64,000 bases of DNA from Antarctobacter albus (GCF_900101505.1 NZ_FMZI01000001.1:124001-188000); one strand, 5' to 3'; counted from the first letter of the stretch, positions 26,757-35,073 are shown. Translations and numbers: made by a program. The notes: generated from the letters alone by a model not told the origin.

Positions 26757-27638
26757 TTACGCGGTCAGGCGAGTCGCCTCAATCGTGCGATCCAGCCGAT
26801 CGCGAATCTCGGCGGGCAGCAGGCGGCGCGAGGAGACGCGGGGCCGGTTCATTTCGGGAATGATCCGCTCCGCCCCGTAGAGGTCCAGATATTCCTGGAA
26901 ATTGTCGAACTGGCTGCGGGCGACCGCGTCCACGAATGTTTCGGCCGGGGTCCCGTTGGCCAGGATCACGTCATGGGCGGCGGTTTCGATATGGTAATAG
27001 GTCACGCGTTCGGGGAGCTGAGACATGGGAACAAAGGCGATGCTGTCGCCGTTCACAAGGGCAGCCGCGTTCACGACAAGTCCGTCCAAGATCAGGCCGT
27101 GATCTGCCGTAACAATCAGATCGCTGTGGGGCAAGCCATTGCCCAATGCCCCGGCACGAACGCAAACGGCCTGCAGGGCGTTGCCCGCCACCGCGTTCAA
27201 CCGTGTCACGACGCCGATCCAGATCACCTGTGTTGCGCCGCCCTCATCCGTGGCGACAAGATCGCCGGACCGCAACCGCTCGACTGCAACCTCTCCTCCC
27301 GGTGTTGCGATCAGCGTACCGGGGGCAAAGCAGGCGCCGGTGAAGGTCGCGCCATTGTCAGTGTAGGTGGCCGGTGGGCCAGCAGGGACCTCGTCCATGA
27401 AGACGACGTCATAGGTCGGATCGGAGTCCCAGTTGAACACCGGCCAGACCTTGCCGTTCACGACCGCCGTACCGACGTAGGTATAGCCACTTGAGAACGC
27501 ATTGACACTGTCGCCGATCTCGAAACTGGTGTCGGCTTCACCATCCGTCAAAACCTCGTTGAACGGCCCCTGGACCGCGGCGCCTGCCAGCGCGCCGTTC
27601 TCATAGGTGACGGAGTAGGTGGCCGTGAAGCTGCCCAT
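26757..27638 (-). CDS. Hint-domain protein 1
   Basis: 293 residues from the ATG at 27638, which has AAAAAGGATACG upstream; a longer in-frame ATG at 27704 lacks this. Residues 1-100 look like an unprocessed presenter domain (Thr/Val/Gly-rich beta). The Hint domain starts at Cys103 (CFAPGTLIATPGGEVAVERL) and includes VTADHGLILDG and NGDSIAFVPM. The C-terminus carries [18 protein letters not shown], which recurs in the protein at 58874. The terminal His-Asn of self-splicing inteins is not seen, so splicing is unlikely. No signal peptide is evident; export by a non-classical route is possible. Function unknown. Confidence 0.85.
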   Translation of the reverse strand: MGSFTATYSVTYENGALAGAAVQGPFNEVLTDGEADTSFEIGDSVNAFSSGYTYVGTAVVNGKVWPVFNWDSDPTYDVVFMDEVPAGPPATYTDNGATFTGACFAPGTLIATPGGEVAVERLRSGDLVATDEGGATQVIWIGVVTRLNAVAGNALQAVCVRAGALGNGLPHSDLIVTADHGLILDGLVVNAAALVNGDSIAFVPMSQLPERVTYYHIETAAHDVILANGTPAETFVDAVARSQFDNFQEYLDLYGAERIIPEMNRPRVSSRRLLPAEIRDRLDRTIEATRLTA

Positions 27639-27782
27639 GATCGTATCCTTTTTCACAAACTGAAGGGGCGCCGCCGCAGGCGGACAGCCAAATTGTGACG
27701 CCACTATACAGCTTTGGTCCCAGTCACCAAGCCTTACGACCGAGGCTGGGCAAATCGGCCCGGCGCCGGGACATGTCAGCCG

Positions 27783-28004
27783 TCATCCCTTGCGGATGCG
27801 CCAGGTGATTGCGCCGTCCGCTTCCTCGTGGCCTTCCAGCACATGCCCGGCCTCGACGCAGAAATGCGGCACGTCCACCACCGCCGCCGGGTCGTCCGTC
27901 ATCAGCAGCAGAAGCTCGCCCGGGGCGATGCCCTGCAGGCGCTTGCGGGCCTTCAGGACGGGCAGGGGGCAAAGCAGGCCGAGGGCGTCGAGTTCATGCG
28001 TCAT
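27783..28004 (-). CDS. TusA-family sulfur carrier protein
   Basis: 73 residues with the family signature LDALGLLCPLPVLKARKRL, whose Cys12 carries persulfide sulfur, and the LLLLMTDDPAAVVDVPHFC core. TusA-type proteins pass sulfur for tRNA thiolation, molybdenum cofactor or oxidative sulfur metabolism. It is divergent from ccdA (110-base gap), which fits a thiol/sulfur neighbourhood. Which TusA role applies cannot be said from sequence. Confidence 0.88.
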   Translation of the reverse strand: MTHELDALGLLCPLPVLKARKRLQGIAPGELLLLMTDDPAAVVDVPHFCVEAGHVLEGHEEADGAITWRIRKG

Positions 28005-28114
28005 GCGCCTGATCTAGCCGCTTGTCCCGGCAAAGAAAAGCGCTCTCGCGCCATGCCGGAGATGTGACAGAGAGGTCAGGTGACGCCGCCGCGCCAATAG
28101 CCTATGTCGGATCC

Positions 28115-28870
28115 ATGTTCGGAATCGAGATCATCGACGCATCGCTTTTGCCCGCCATGTTCGTGGCGCTTCTGGCCGGGGTCATATCCTTTCTCAGCCC
28201 CTGCGTGCTGCCCGTGGTACCGCCTTACCTCGCTTACATGAGCGGGGTATCCCTGACGGATCTCGGCGACCGCGCGGGGGCGAGCAGGAACAAGGCGCTG
28301 ATGCCGGCGCTGTTCTTCGTGCTGGGCCTGTCGACGGTCTTTCTGCTGATGGGATTTGCCGCCTCGGCGGTGGGCGCGGCCTTTTTGCAGTACCAGGACT
28401 GGTTCAACACCGCCGCGGGCATCACCGTCATGGTCTTTGGTGCGCATTTCGTGGGTGTCTACCGGATCGGCTTTCTCGACCGCGAGGCGCGGCTGGACGC
28501 GGGCGACCGGGGCGGTTCGGCCTTTGGCGCCTATATCCTCGGGCTGGCCTTCGCTTTTGGCTGGACCCCCTGCATCGGTCCGCAACTGGGAGCGATCCTG
28601 AGCCTTGCCGCCTCTGAGGCCTCGGTCACGCGCGGCACGGTCTTGCTGGGGGTCTACGCGGCGGGACTGGGCATTCCCTTTCTGCTGGTCGCGGCCTTCC
28701 TGCCCCGGCTTGGCGGCCTCATGGGCTGGATGAAACGGCACATGGAACAGATCGAGCGGGCGATGGGCCTGCTTCTGTGGACCATCGGGCTCTTGATGCT
28801 GACGGGCGGCTTCTCGTCGCTGTCCTTCTGGCTGCTGGAAACCTTCCCGGCGCTGGCGACCCTGGGCTGA
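28115..28870 (+). CDS. ccdA: Cytochrome c biogenesis protein CcdA
   Basis: 251 residues and about six transmembrane helices. The two redox cysteines lie in SFLSPCVLPVVPPYLAYMSG near residue 25 and WTPCIGPQLGAILS near residue 155, the paired Pro-Cys motifs of the CcdA/DsbD membrane domain. It passes electrons from cytoplasmic thioredoxin to periplasmic thiol-disulfide proteins used in cytochrome c maturation. The ATG at 28115 starts the conserved protein; the frame is open further upstream but that part is non-conserved. Confidence 0.93.
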   Translation: MFGIEIIDASLLPAMFVALLAGVISFLSPCVLPVVPPYLAYMSGVSLTDLGDRAGASRNKALMPALFFVLGLSTVFLLMGFAASAVGAAFLQYQDWFNTAAGITVMVFGAHFVGVYRIGFLDREARLDAGDRGGSAFGAYILGLAFAFGWTPCIGPQLGAILSLAASEASVTRGTVLLGVYAAGLGIPFLLVAAFLPRLGGLMGWMKRHMEQIERAMGLLLWTIGLLMLTGGFSSLSFWLLETFPALATLG

Positions 28871-28933
28871 GGCTGCTGCCTTACTCTCGCCGAAAAGCCC
28901 CGTTACCATTGTCGCAACAATGAGGTGCGGACG

Positions 28934-30175
28934 ATGGGCATTGGTCAGGCCGAAACATCGCAGGACGTCAGCAGACGCCGGGTCTTCTATATTCCCGGCT
29001 ACGATCCGATTCATCCGCGCCGCTACCGCGAGCTTTACCGCAAGGAGGGCGCCACACAGGCGGCGATCTCCGGCTACGAGATCGGGCTGAAGCCCAAACG
29101 CACCGGCGGGCTCTACGGCTGGCATGTCGAAAGCGTGATGGCGGGGCAGCAGGTCTCGGCGGATGTCGAGGTTCTGGTCTGGTCCGACATCGTGCGCGAC
29201 AGCATGTCGACCTCCATCCCCGCCACCTACGCACAGCTTGTCCGCACCGCTTGGGAGTATATCGCGACCGGCGCGCTGTTCCGGCTGATGCGGCTCCGCA
29301 AGGGACCGGTGATTGCTGCGCTCTATCCGATCGGAATGCTCTTGCTGCAACTGTTGGCGGCCCTGCTGGCGGGCTGGGCCGGGTTCGCGCTGATCGCGCA
29401 GCTGTCGCCTTGGCTGGGCATCGGGGCAAACGCACTGGGCCTGCTCGTCTGGGGTAGCATCGCCTGGGCGCTGCTGCGCTGGTTCAAGAAGAAGGACGGC
29501 AAGCTGTTCGCCTATTACCTGATGCATGACTACGCCTATTCGGCCCGGTTCCGGGGGGCAAACCCGCCCGAGCTGGAGGCGCGCATGGGCGACTTCGCCG
29601 GGATCATCGCCGAGGCGTTGCGCGACGACGTAGACGAGGTGCTGGTGGTCGGACATTCCTCCGGCGCGCATCTGGCGGTCTCGATCCTTGCCGACCTGAT
29701 CCGCGCGGGACGGGTGCCCGCCAATGGCCCTAAACTGGCGTTCCTGAGCCTTGGGCAGGTGGTGCCTATGGTCTCTTTCCTGCGCGACGCGCACCGGTTG
29801 CGGGCCGACCTGCGATACCTAAGCGCGCGCGAGGAACTGACCTGGGTCGACGTGACGGCGCCGGGGGATGGCTGTGCCTTTGCGCTCTGCGATCCAGTCA
29901 GCGTCTCGGGCGTCGCGCCAGGGAACAAGCGCTGGCCGCTGGTGTTTTCGGCGCAGTTCACGCGCTCGCTGTCGCCCGAGCGTTGGAAGGAACTGCGGTG
30001 GAAGTTCTTTCGCCTGCATTTCCAGTACCTCTGCGCCTTCGACCGACCGTTGGACTACGACTATTTCCAGATCACCGCCGGGCCGGTCAGCCTGGGCACG
30101 CGCTATGCGAACCGTCCGCCCTCGGCCAGCCGGATCGACGTGGCGGTGTCGAAGTACACGAGCATTGCCGCATGA
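28934..30175 (+). CDS. Membrane-associated alpha/beta-hydrolase-like protein
   Basis: 413 residues. The N-terminus has RRVFYIPGYDPIHPRRYRELY (a PGYDP oxyanion-like loop); two hydrophobic helices at about 128-175 divide the protein; then VDEVLVVGHSSGAHLAVSIL gives a GHSSG nucleophile elbow. The C-terminal half has WVDVTAPGDGCAFALCDPV and QITAGP. This suggests a serine hydrolase with a membrane hairpin; substrate unknown. Its stop overlaps the P450 start by 4 bases (ATGA), which points to a shared pathway. ATG 28934 with GAGGTG upstream is preferred over GTG 28925. Confidence 0.75.
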   Translation: MGIGQAETSQDVSRRRVFYIPGYDPIHPRRYRELYRKEGATQAAISGYEIGLKPKRTGGLYGWHVESVMAGQQVSADVEVLVWSDIVRDSMSTSIPATYAQLVRTAWEYIATGALFRLMRLRKGPVIAALYPIGMLLLQLLAALLAGWAGFALIAQLSPWLGIGANALGLLVWGSIAWALLRWFKKKDGKLFAYYLMHDYAYSARFRGANPPELEARMGDFAGIIAEALRDDVDEVLVVGHSSGAHLAVSILADLIRAGRVPANGPKLAFLSLGQVVPMVSFLRDAHRLRADLRYLSAREELTWVDVTAPGDGCAFALCDPVSVSGVAPGNKRWPLVFSAQFTRSLSPERWKELRWKFFRLHFQYLCAFDRPLDYDYFQITAGPVSLGTRYANRPPSASRIDVAVSKYTSIAA

Positions 30176-31521
30176 CCCCACCGAAACCGGCGGCGCGGCC
30201 TGACCGGGTCTCGCTCTGGCGCTACGTCAAGCTCTTCCGGCAGGACATCCTCTCGGCCCAGCCCGCGCGGCTGTACCGGGCCAAGATGGCCGAGTTCCGC
30301 ACCCCTTTCTTCCGGTCCTACCTGCTGAATCAGCCGGAGTTGGTGAAGACCGTGCTCAAGGATCGCCCGATGGATTTCCCGAAATCCGACCGTATCGGCG
30401 AGGGGCTGCGGCCCCTGCTGGGCGAGTCCGTCTTCCTGACCAATGGCGAAACCTGGCAGCGGCAAAGGCGCATCATCGACCCGGCTTTTGAGGGTGGGCG
30501 CCTGCGCGAGACCTATCCGGCCATGTGGGACGCCGCGCAGGCCGCGCTGGCGCGTCTGACCGCGCGGGCAGGGCAAGAGGTGGAGATCGAGGAGATCACC
30601 AGCCACGCGGCGGCGGACGTGATCTTTCGCACCTTGTTTTCCATCCCCATCGAGGACGAGATCGCGCAAGAGGTCTTTCACGAGTTCCGCGCCTACCAGC
30701 GCACCCAGCCGATCCTGAACCTGGCCGCCTTCATCCCGGTTCCGGGCTGGATGCCTCGGTTCTTCCGGCGGGACACCAAGGCCGCCGCCCGGCGCATTCG
30801 GGGACTCATCACCCGGCTGACCGAGGACCGGCAGGTGGCGATTGCCGCCGGGACCGCGCCCGACGACTTGGCCACCAAGATCATGACGACGCGCGATCCC
30901 GAGACGGGCCAGAACTTCAGCGCTCAGGAGATGGTGGACCAGGTGGCGATCTTCTTCCTTGCGGGGCATGAAACCAGCGCCTCGGCCCTGGGCTGGGCGC
31001 TGTACCTCATGGCGACGCATCCCGAGTGGCAGGAGAAGGTGGCCGAAGAGGCGCAGGTGCTGACGACCTGCGATTTCGCCGACATCTCGAAACTGCGGAT
31101 CAGCCGCGACGTCTTCCGCGAGGCGTTGCGCCTCTACCCGCCGGTGCCGATGATGGTGCGCGAAACCACCTGCCCGGAACGGTTCAGGGATCGCGACATC
31201 CCGCAAGGCGCGCAGATGGTGCTCAGCCCCTGGCACCTGCACCGTCACGAGGGGCTGTGGGACAACCCCGACGGTTTCGATCCCGCCCGCTGGCAGACCG
31301 AGAACGGCAAGCGCTGCGGGCGTGAGGCCTACATGCCCTTTTCCGCCGGGCCGCGCGTCTGTACCGGGGCCGGTTTCGCGATGGTCGAGGGCGTTTTGCT
31401 GCTCTCGCTGATCCTGCGCGACCTGCGGGTGACGCCGGTCGCGGGCCACGAACCGGTGCCCGAGGCGCATCTGACCGTGCGGTCGCGTGACGGGATCTGG
31501 CTGCATGTGATGCGGCGCTGA
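30172..31521 (+). CDS. Cytochrome P450
   Basis: 449 residues. I-helix FFLAGHETSASALGW (oxygen-activating AGxET), K-helix EALRLYPPVP (ExxR), and the heme-binding FSAGPRVCTGAGFA with the axial Cys397. Overall similarity looks closest to the CYP4/CYP102-like fatty-acid hydroxylase style rather than the shorter soluble bacterial P450s, but that is inference. No fused reductase is present and no ferredoxin gene is adjacent, so electron partners must be elsewhere. The start overlaps the hydrolase stop, making a two-gene unit. Confidence 0.94.
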   Translation: MTPPKPAARPDRVSLWRYVKLFRQDILSAQPARLYRAKMAEFRTPFFRSYLLNQPELVKTVLKDRPMDFPKSDRIGEGLRPLLGESVFLTNGETWQRQRRIIDPAFEGGRLRETYPAMWDAAQAALARLTARAGQEVEIEEITSHAAADVIFRTLFSIPIEDEIAQEVFHEFRAYQRTQPILNLAAFIPVPGWMPRFFRRDTKAAARRIRGLITRLTEDRQVAIAAGTAPDDLATKIMTTRDPETGQNFSAQEMVDQVAIFFLAGHETSASALGWALYLMATHPEWQEKVAEEAQVLTTCDFADISKLRISRDVFREALRLYPPVPMMVRETTCPERFRDRDIPQGAQMVLSPWHLHRHEGLWDNPDGFDPARWQTENGKRCGREAYMPFSAGPRVCTGAGFAMVEGVLLLSLILRDLRVTPVAGHEPVPEAHLTVRSRDGIWLHVMRR

Positions 31522-31557
31522 GGCGGAAGACCGGCGAAATCCCGTCTGTGCGTCGCA

Positions 31558-31569
31558 GTTAGCGATAAC
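31558..31569. promoter_or_regulatory. Candidate CceR/PckR-type operator before the aldolase gene
   Basis: GTTAGCGATAAC is a near-perfect 12-bp palindrome 83 bases before the aldolase ATG, next to a TATACC -10-like box at 31585-31590. It fits the TTA-NCGN-TAA pattern I associate with the LacI-family carbon regulator CceR of Rhodobacterales. A half site, GTTATCG, lies at 31606-31612. Confidence 0.5.
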
Positions 31570-31651
31570 CCTTGTCGCGGCCACTATACCCACCGCACGG
31601 CCTGCGTTATCGAAGCGGCAAACGCCTTTCTTCTCATCACACGAGGATTTC

Positions 31652-32554
31652 ATGGGACAGGACGCCGCCACCTTTGCCAAACAGGTCGACCAGATGCGCA
31701 CCGGAGCCGGTTTCATCGCCGCGCTGGACCAGTCCGGGGGCTCTACGCCCAAGGCGCTGCGTCTCTACGGCGTGACCGAGGACATGTATGACGGCGAAGA
31801 CGCCATGTTCGGCGAGATCCACGAGATGCGCAGCCGAATCATCACGGCCCCGGATTTCACCAATGCCAAGGTGATCGGCGCCATCCTGTTCGAACGCACC
31901 ATGCGCGGCGAGGTCGAGGGCCGCCCGACGCCGCAGGCGCTCTGGGACGTGCGCGGCATCGTGCCCTTCCTGAAGATCGACAAGGGGCTGGAAGACAAGG
32001 CGAACGGCGTCCAGCTGATGAAGCCGATCCCGGGCGTCGAGGAGACCCTGAAAGAAGCCGCCGAGTTCGGCATCTTCGGCACCAAGGAACGGTCCGTCAT
32101 CCACGAGGCGAACCCCGAGGGCATCAAGGCCATCGTCGCGCAGCAGTTCGAGCTGGGCATGACCGTGCTGGCCGCGGGCCTTGTGCCGATCCTGGAGCCC
32201 GAGGTTGACATCAACTCGGCCACCAAGGCCGAGGCCGAGGCACTGCTCAAGGCCGAGATCAAGGCGCATCTCGATCAGCTGGCCGAGGGGCAGGACGTAA
32301 TGCTGAAACTGACGATCCCGACCGAGGACGGTCTTTACGACGACCTGGCCGACCATCCCCGCGTGATCCGCGTGGTGGCGCTTTCGGGCGGCTATTCCAC
32401 CGACGAGGCCTGCGAACGCCTGGCGCGCCAGCCCAAGATGATCGCCTCGTTCAGCCGCGCGCTGGCCGAAGGGCTGACCAAGCAGCTCTCGGATGCCGAG
32501 TTCAACGCGGCGCTGGCGGCGAACATCGACAAGATCTACAAGGCTTCCGCCTGA
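31652..32554 (+). CDS. Class I fructose-bisphosphate aldolase
   Basis: 300 residues of the bacterial class I fructose-bisphosphate aldolase family (short FBA-I). Visible are FIAALDQSGGSTPKAL near residue 21, VPFLKIDKGLEDKANGVQLMK and the VPILEPEVDI strand, with MLKLTIP carrying the predicted Schiff-base lysine region. It interconverts fructose 1,6-bisphosphate with dihydroxyacetone phosphate and glyceraldehyde 3-phosphate in glycolysis and gluconeogenesis. ACGAGGA lies before the ATG, and a strong terminator follows at 32582. It is monocistronic. Confidence 0.93.
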   Translation: MGQDAATFAKQVDQMRTGAGFIAALDQSGGSTPKALRLYGVTEDMYDGEDAMFGEIHEMRSRIITAPDFTNAKVIGAILFERTMRGEVEGRPTPQALWDVRGIVPFLKIDKGLEDKANGVQLMKPIPGVEETLKEAAEFGIFGTKERSVIHEANPEGIKAIVAQQFELGMTVLAAGLVPILEPEVDINSATKAEAEALLKAEIKAHLDQLAEGQDVMLKLTIPTEDGLYDDLADHPRVIRVVALSGGYSTDEACERLARQPKMIASFSRALAEGLTKQLSDAEFNAALAANIDKIYKASA

Positions 32555-32581
32555 TCCACGGCAGTAGCCGACGGTCAAATC

Positions 32582-32614
32582 AGCCCCGCGTCCGCACCGG
32601 ACGCGGGGCTTTTT
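32582..32614 (+). terminator. Intrinsic terminator after the aldolase gene
   Basis: Perfect 12-bp stem AGCCCCGCGTCC/GGACGCGGGGCT (32582-32593, 32599-32610) with a 5-base loop and a T run. Confidence 0.93.
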
Positions 32615-32818
32615 GCTGATCTGTCGCGAGTTTTCCGGAAAGCTTTGCGGTGATTTCAGGTGCTTGGCGCCGGACGGGGGTTTTCCACACCTGCGCGGGC
32701 CAAGGATTGCCGCCTATCTTGCGTCTCATATTCGACGTTCGGACCAAGGCAGGACGCAACCGCCCCCGGACGGACCAAGGACCCAGGACCAAGCATTTAT
32801 AGTCAAAGGAACAGACCC

Positions 32819-33331
32819 GTGAAAAACTTTGCCAAGATCGTCTTCGCCGCCCTCGCGCTGACCGCCACCTCCGCTGCCGCAGGGCAGGGGGACAAGATCA
32901 CCGCGATGGGCTATGGCCATTCCCAGCAACAGGCCAAGATTGTCACCATCCAGACCTGGACCGCCGCGGCGCATGAAAGCTACGGCTATGCCGACTGGAA
33001 CACCGCCTATGTCGGCCAGATGGAATGCGTGCAGAACTACGCCAAGAGCACCAACGAGATCACCACTTTCTCGCGTGAGGTGATCCGGGTCGGCGGCGAC
33101 CAGAGCGCGCCCTGGTCCTGCATCGTGAGCGGCTACCAGGACGTCAAGACCGGCTACAACGGCGGCTATGACGGCTACAAGCCGGCCAAGGGCTACGGCC
33201 ACAAGGCCCCTGCCTATGGCAGCCACAAGAAAGTGCCGACTTTGGGCTATGGCAGCGGCTATGCCGGTCACGCCGGCGGCTACACCGGGGGCTATGGCGG
33301 CGGCTACGGCGGCTCGGCCTACAAGTACTGA
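32819..33331 (+). CDS. Secreted Gly/Tyr-rich protein of unknown function
   Basis: 170 residues from a GTG start with AAAGGA upstream. The first 22 residues (MKNFAKIVFAALALTATSAA) are a clear Sec signal peptide. The middle part has two cysteines (QMECVQNY, PWSCIVSGY) and reads like a small compact domain; the last 55 residues are Gly/Tyr/His/Lys-rich with GYGHKAPAYGSHKK and GGYTGGYGGGYGGSAYKY. The low-complexity tail resembles adhesive, matrix or nucleating proteins. I do not recognise a family. It stands alone between the aldolase gene and the convergent WYL regulator. Confidence 0.78.
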   Translation: MKNFAKIVFAALALTATSAAAGQGDKITAMGYGHSQQQAKIVTIQTWTAAAHESYGYADWNTAYVGQMECVQNYAKSTNEITTFSREVIRVGGDQSAPWSCIVSGYQDVKTGYNGGYDGYKPAKGYGHKAPAYGSHKKVPTLGYGSGYAGHAGGYTGGYGGGYGGSAYKY

Positions 33332-33347
33332 TTTCGGGCTGGTCCGA

Positions 33348-33380
33348 GCGCGGCCATCCCCACGTTCCCCCTGGCCGCGC
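33348..33380. repeat. Inverted repeat after the Gly/Tyr-rich gene
   Basis: GCGCGGCCA (33348-33356) and TGGCCGCGC (33372-33380) are perfect 9-bp arms around a 15-base loop, 17 bases after the stop codon. It is the first of two stacked hairpins in a convergent gap. Confidence 0.5.
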
Positions 33381-33390
33381 CAGCCCCGAA

Positions 33391-33421
33391 GACCCCGGTG
33401 TTCCCCTCCCGCACCGGGGTC
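33391..33421. terminator. Hairpin between convergent genes
   Basis: GACCCCGGTG (33391-33400) and CACCGGGGTC (33412-33421) form a perfect 10-bp stem, followed by ATTTCAT. It probably terminates the Gly/Tyr-rich gene and, on the other strand, the WYL regulator gene that ends at 33436. Confidence 0.7.
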
Positions 33422-33435
33422 ATTTCATGTCTGCC

Positions 33436-34098
33436 TCATCCGGACGTGCCGCGCCGCCAGTCGGCCAGAGTCTTGCCCGGTTCGTCCACGAAGAGCCCGG
33501 GCAAAGGGGTGAGATCGTCGATCCGATCGACCCGCAGGCTTAGGAACCCGCCCTCTGTTTCGTCCCAGCCGACGCAGGTCCAGACCCGGCCGAAGTAATC
33601 CAGGTGCAGGGGGCGGATGTCATGGCTCTTGCCGCCGGTACTCACCCGCAGGCGCTGACGGGCGCGGATCGCCGCGCGGATCACCGGCATATGGACAAAA
33701 CCGCGTGCCGCCTCGGCAAAGGATTCCGTGGCAAAGCCGAAAGGGGCAGGGGCGGGGCCTGCGTCCTCTGGCAGGACCGCCTCGATCTTGGCCGCCAGGG
33801 ACCGCGCGGCACCGGCCTGTTCCGGCAGGTCGGAAGCCCCCAGCGCGGCCAACGCGAGGTGCAGCGCCTCCAGCTCGTCCTCGGTCAGGTTCAGCGGCGG
33901 CAGGGTGATCGCTGCCTGCACAGTGTAGCCGTATCCGCGCGCGCCCTCGACGGGCACGCCAGAGGCGGCCAGCACTTCCATGTCGCGGTAGATCGTCCGC
34001 ACCGAGACCCCCAGGTCCTGGGCCATCGCCTCGGCGGTGTGCAGCTTGCCGTCGCGCAGGCGCTGGGTCAGCGCGTAGAGCCGGTCCTTGCGGTTCAT
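33436..34098 (-). CDS. HTH/WYL-domain transcriptional regulator (YafY family)
   Basis: 220 residues. The N-terminal HTH_11/DeoR-like helix-turn-helix reads MNRKDRLYALTQRLRDGKLHTAEAMAQDLGVSVRTIYRDMEVL. A hydrophobic middle segment leads to a C-terminal WYL-type ligand-binding domain, with HLDYFGRVWTCVGWDET and FLSLRVDRIDDLTPL. Such proteins often regulate a neighbouring operon in response to a nucleotide or other ligand. The ATG at 34098 has AAAGGAAAGGACG upstream. Its divergent neighbour is tatA, and four TGACAA boxes lie in the shared upstream region. Confidence 0.88.
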   Translation of the reverse strand: MNRKDRLYALTQRLRDGKLHTAEAMAQDLGVSVRTIYRDMEVLAASGVPVEGARGYGYTVQAAITLPPLNLTEDELEALHLALAALGASDLPEQAGAARSLAAKIEAVLPEDAGPAPAPFGFATESFAEAARGFVHMPVIRAAIRARQRLRVSTGGKSHDIRPLHLDYFGRVWTCVGWDETEGGFLSLRVDRIDDLTPLPGLFVDEPGKTLADWRRGTSG

Positions 34099-34202
34099 CC
34101 GCCTGCGTCCTTTCCTTTGTCCAACCGGCGAGCGGGGCCGGGATTCGCGCCTGTTGCCCGGTGTCGCGGTGGGCGATTCCGGGCAAGAAGCCGCGTACAT
34201 AC

Positions 34203-34237
34203 TGACAAAATCCTGACAACTGACAAGCTCATGACAA
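34203..34237. promoter_or_regulatory. Four TGACAA boxes (spacing 11-7-11)
   Basis: TGACAA occurs at 34203, 34214, 34221 and 34232, so the boxes form two pairs of period 11 that repeat with an 18-base unit. They lie 105 bases upstream of the WYL regulator start and 120 bases before tatA. A TATATA box at 34287 could serve the tatA promoter. The arrangement looks like an operator for a protein binding direct repeats. Confidence 0.55.
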
Positions 34238-34356
34238 AACGAGTGCGCGAGCGCGGCGCTTTGGCCCTTTTTCGGGGCTCAAAGTCTATATAGATAGCCG
34301 CAGTGGCATTGATGCGCGGAGCCGGTGCGGTCTCCGCCGACCTGAGGAGAGATATC

Positions 34357-34584
34357 ATGGGTATCGGAAACATCGGCCTTCCCGGCCTTCTGCTGATCGC
34401 CGTTGTCGTGCTGGTGCTGTTCGGCCGCGGCAAGATCTCGTCGCTGATGGGCGAAGTGGGCAAAGGCATCACCGCCTTCAAGAAAGGCGTGAGCGACGGC
34501 CAGCAGGAACTGGAAGACCAGAAGGCGGACGAGGCCAAGGACGTGACCCCCGCCGAGGAAAGCAAAGACAAGGACAAGGTGTAA
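34357..34584 (+). CDS. tatA: Sec-independent translocase subunit TatA
   Basis: 75 residues. The single N-terminal membrane helix ([16 protein letters not shown]) is followed by the [23 protein letters not shown] amphipathic helix with the TatA FG-motif, then an acidic tail. TatA multimers form the passage of the twin-arginine translocase for folded proteins. ATG 34357 has GAGGAGAGA upstream. tatB starts 6 bases after the stop. One client candidate in the window is the Tat-type lipoprotein at 10208. Confidence 0.95.
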   Translation: MGIGNIGLPGLLLIAVVVLVLFGRGKISSLMGEVGKGITAFKKGVSDGQQELEDQKADEAKDVTPAEESKDKDKV

Positions 34585-34590
34585 GCCACC

Positions 34591-35073
34591 ATGTTCGATC
34601 TCGGCTTCGGCGAACTGCTGGTCATCGGCATCGTTGCGCTGATCATCGTCGGTCCCAAGGACCTGCCGGTGCTTTTTCGCAACGTGGGCCGGTTCATGGG
34701 CAAGGCGCGCGGCATGGCGCGCGAGTTCAGTCGCGCAATGAACGACGCGGCGGATGAATCCGGCATGCGCGATGTGGCCAAGACCTTCAAGACGGCCACC
34801 AACCCGGTCAGCAGCGCGATGGACGGCGTCAAGGACGCCGCCAAGTCCATGACCAACCTGGACCCGGACAGCGAGACCGGCAAGCTGGCGAAGGAACGCG
34901 ACGAGGCCAGGAAGAAGATCGAGGCCAACGCCGCGCGCAAGGCCGCCGAGCGCAAGCAGCGCGAGGCCGAAGAGGCCGCGCGCCGGGCCGAGGAACTGGA
35001 GGCCTCTCTGAAGGCCCCCGATGAGGCGGCCGCGCCCAAGGCGGCCCCGGACGAAGGGGACAAACCGGCATGA
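34591..35073 (+). CDS. tatB: Sec-independent translocase subunit TatB
   Basis: 160 residues. The helix begins [20 protein letters not shown] and is followed by [20 protein letters not shown], the TatB-specific GP(K/E)DLP motif. A long charged Lys/Glu/Ala-rich helix (about 100-150) is typical of TatB. It receives the twin-arginine substrate with TatC. The stop overlaps the tatC start by 4 bases (ATGA). Confidence 0.95.
   Translation: MFDLGFGELLVIGIVALIIVGPKDLPVLFRNVGRFMGKARGMAREFSRAMNDAADESGMRDVAKTFKTATNPVSSAMDGVKDAAKSMTNLDPDSETGKLAKERDEARKKIEANAARKAAERKQREAEEAARRAEELEASLKAPDEAAAPKAAPDEGDKPA

Noticed and set aside
26757-27638. Self-splicing intein or inserted homing element
   Set aside because: No C-terminal His-Asn/Cys splice site, no endonuclease and no split host protein around it.
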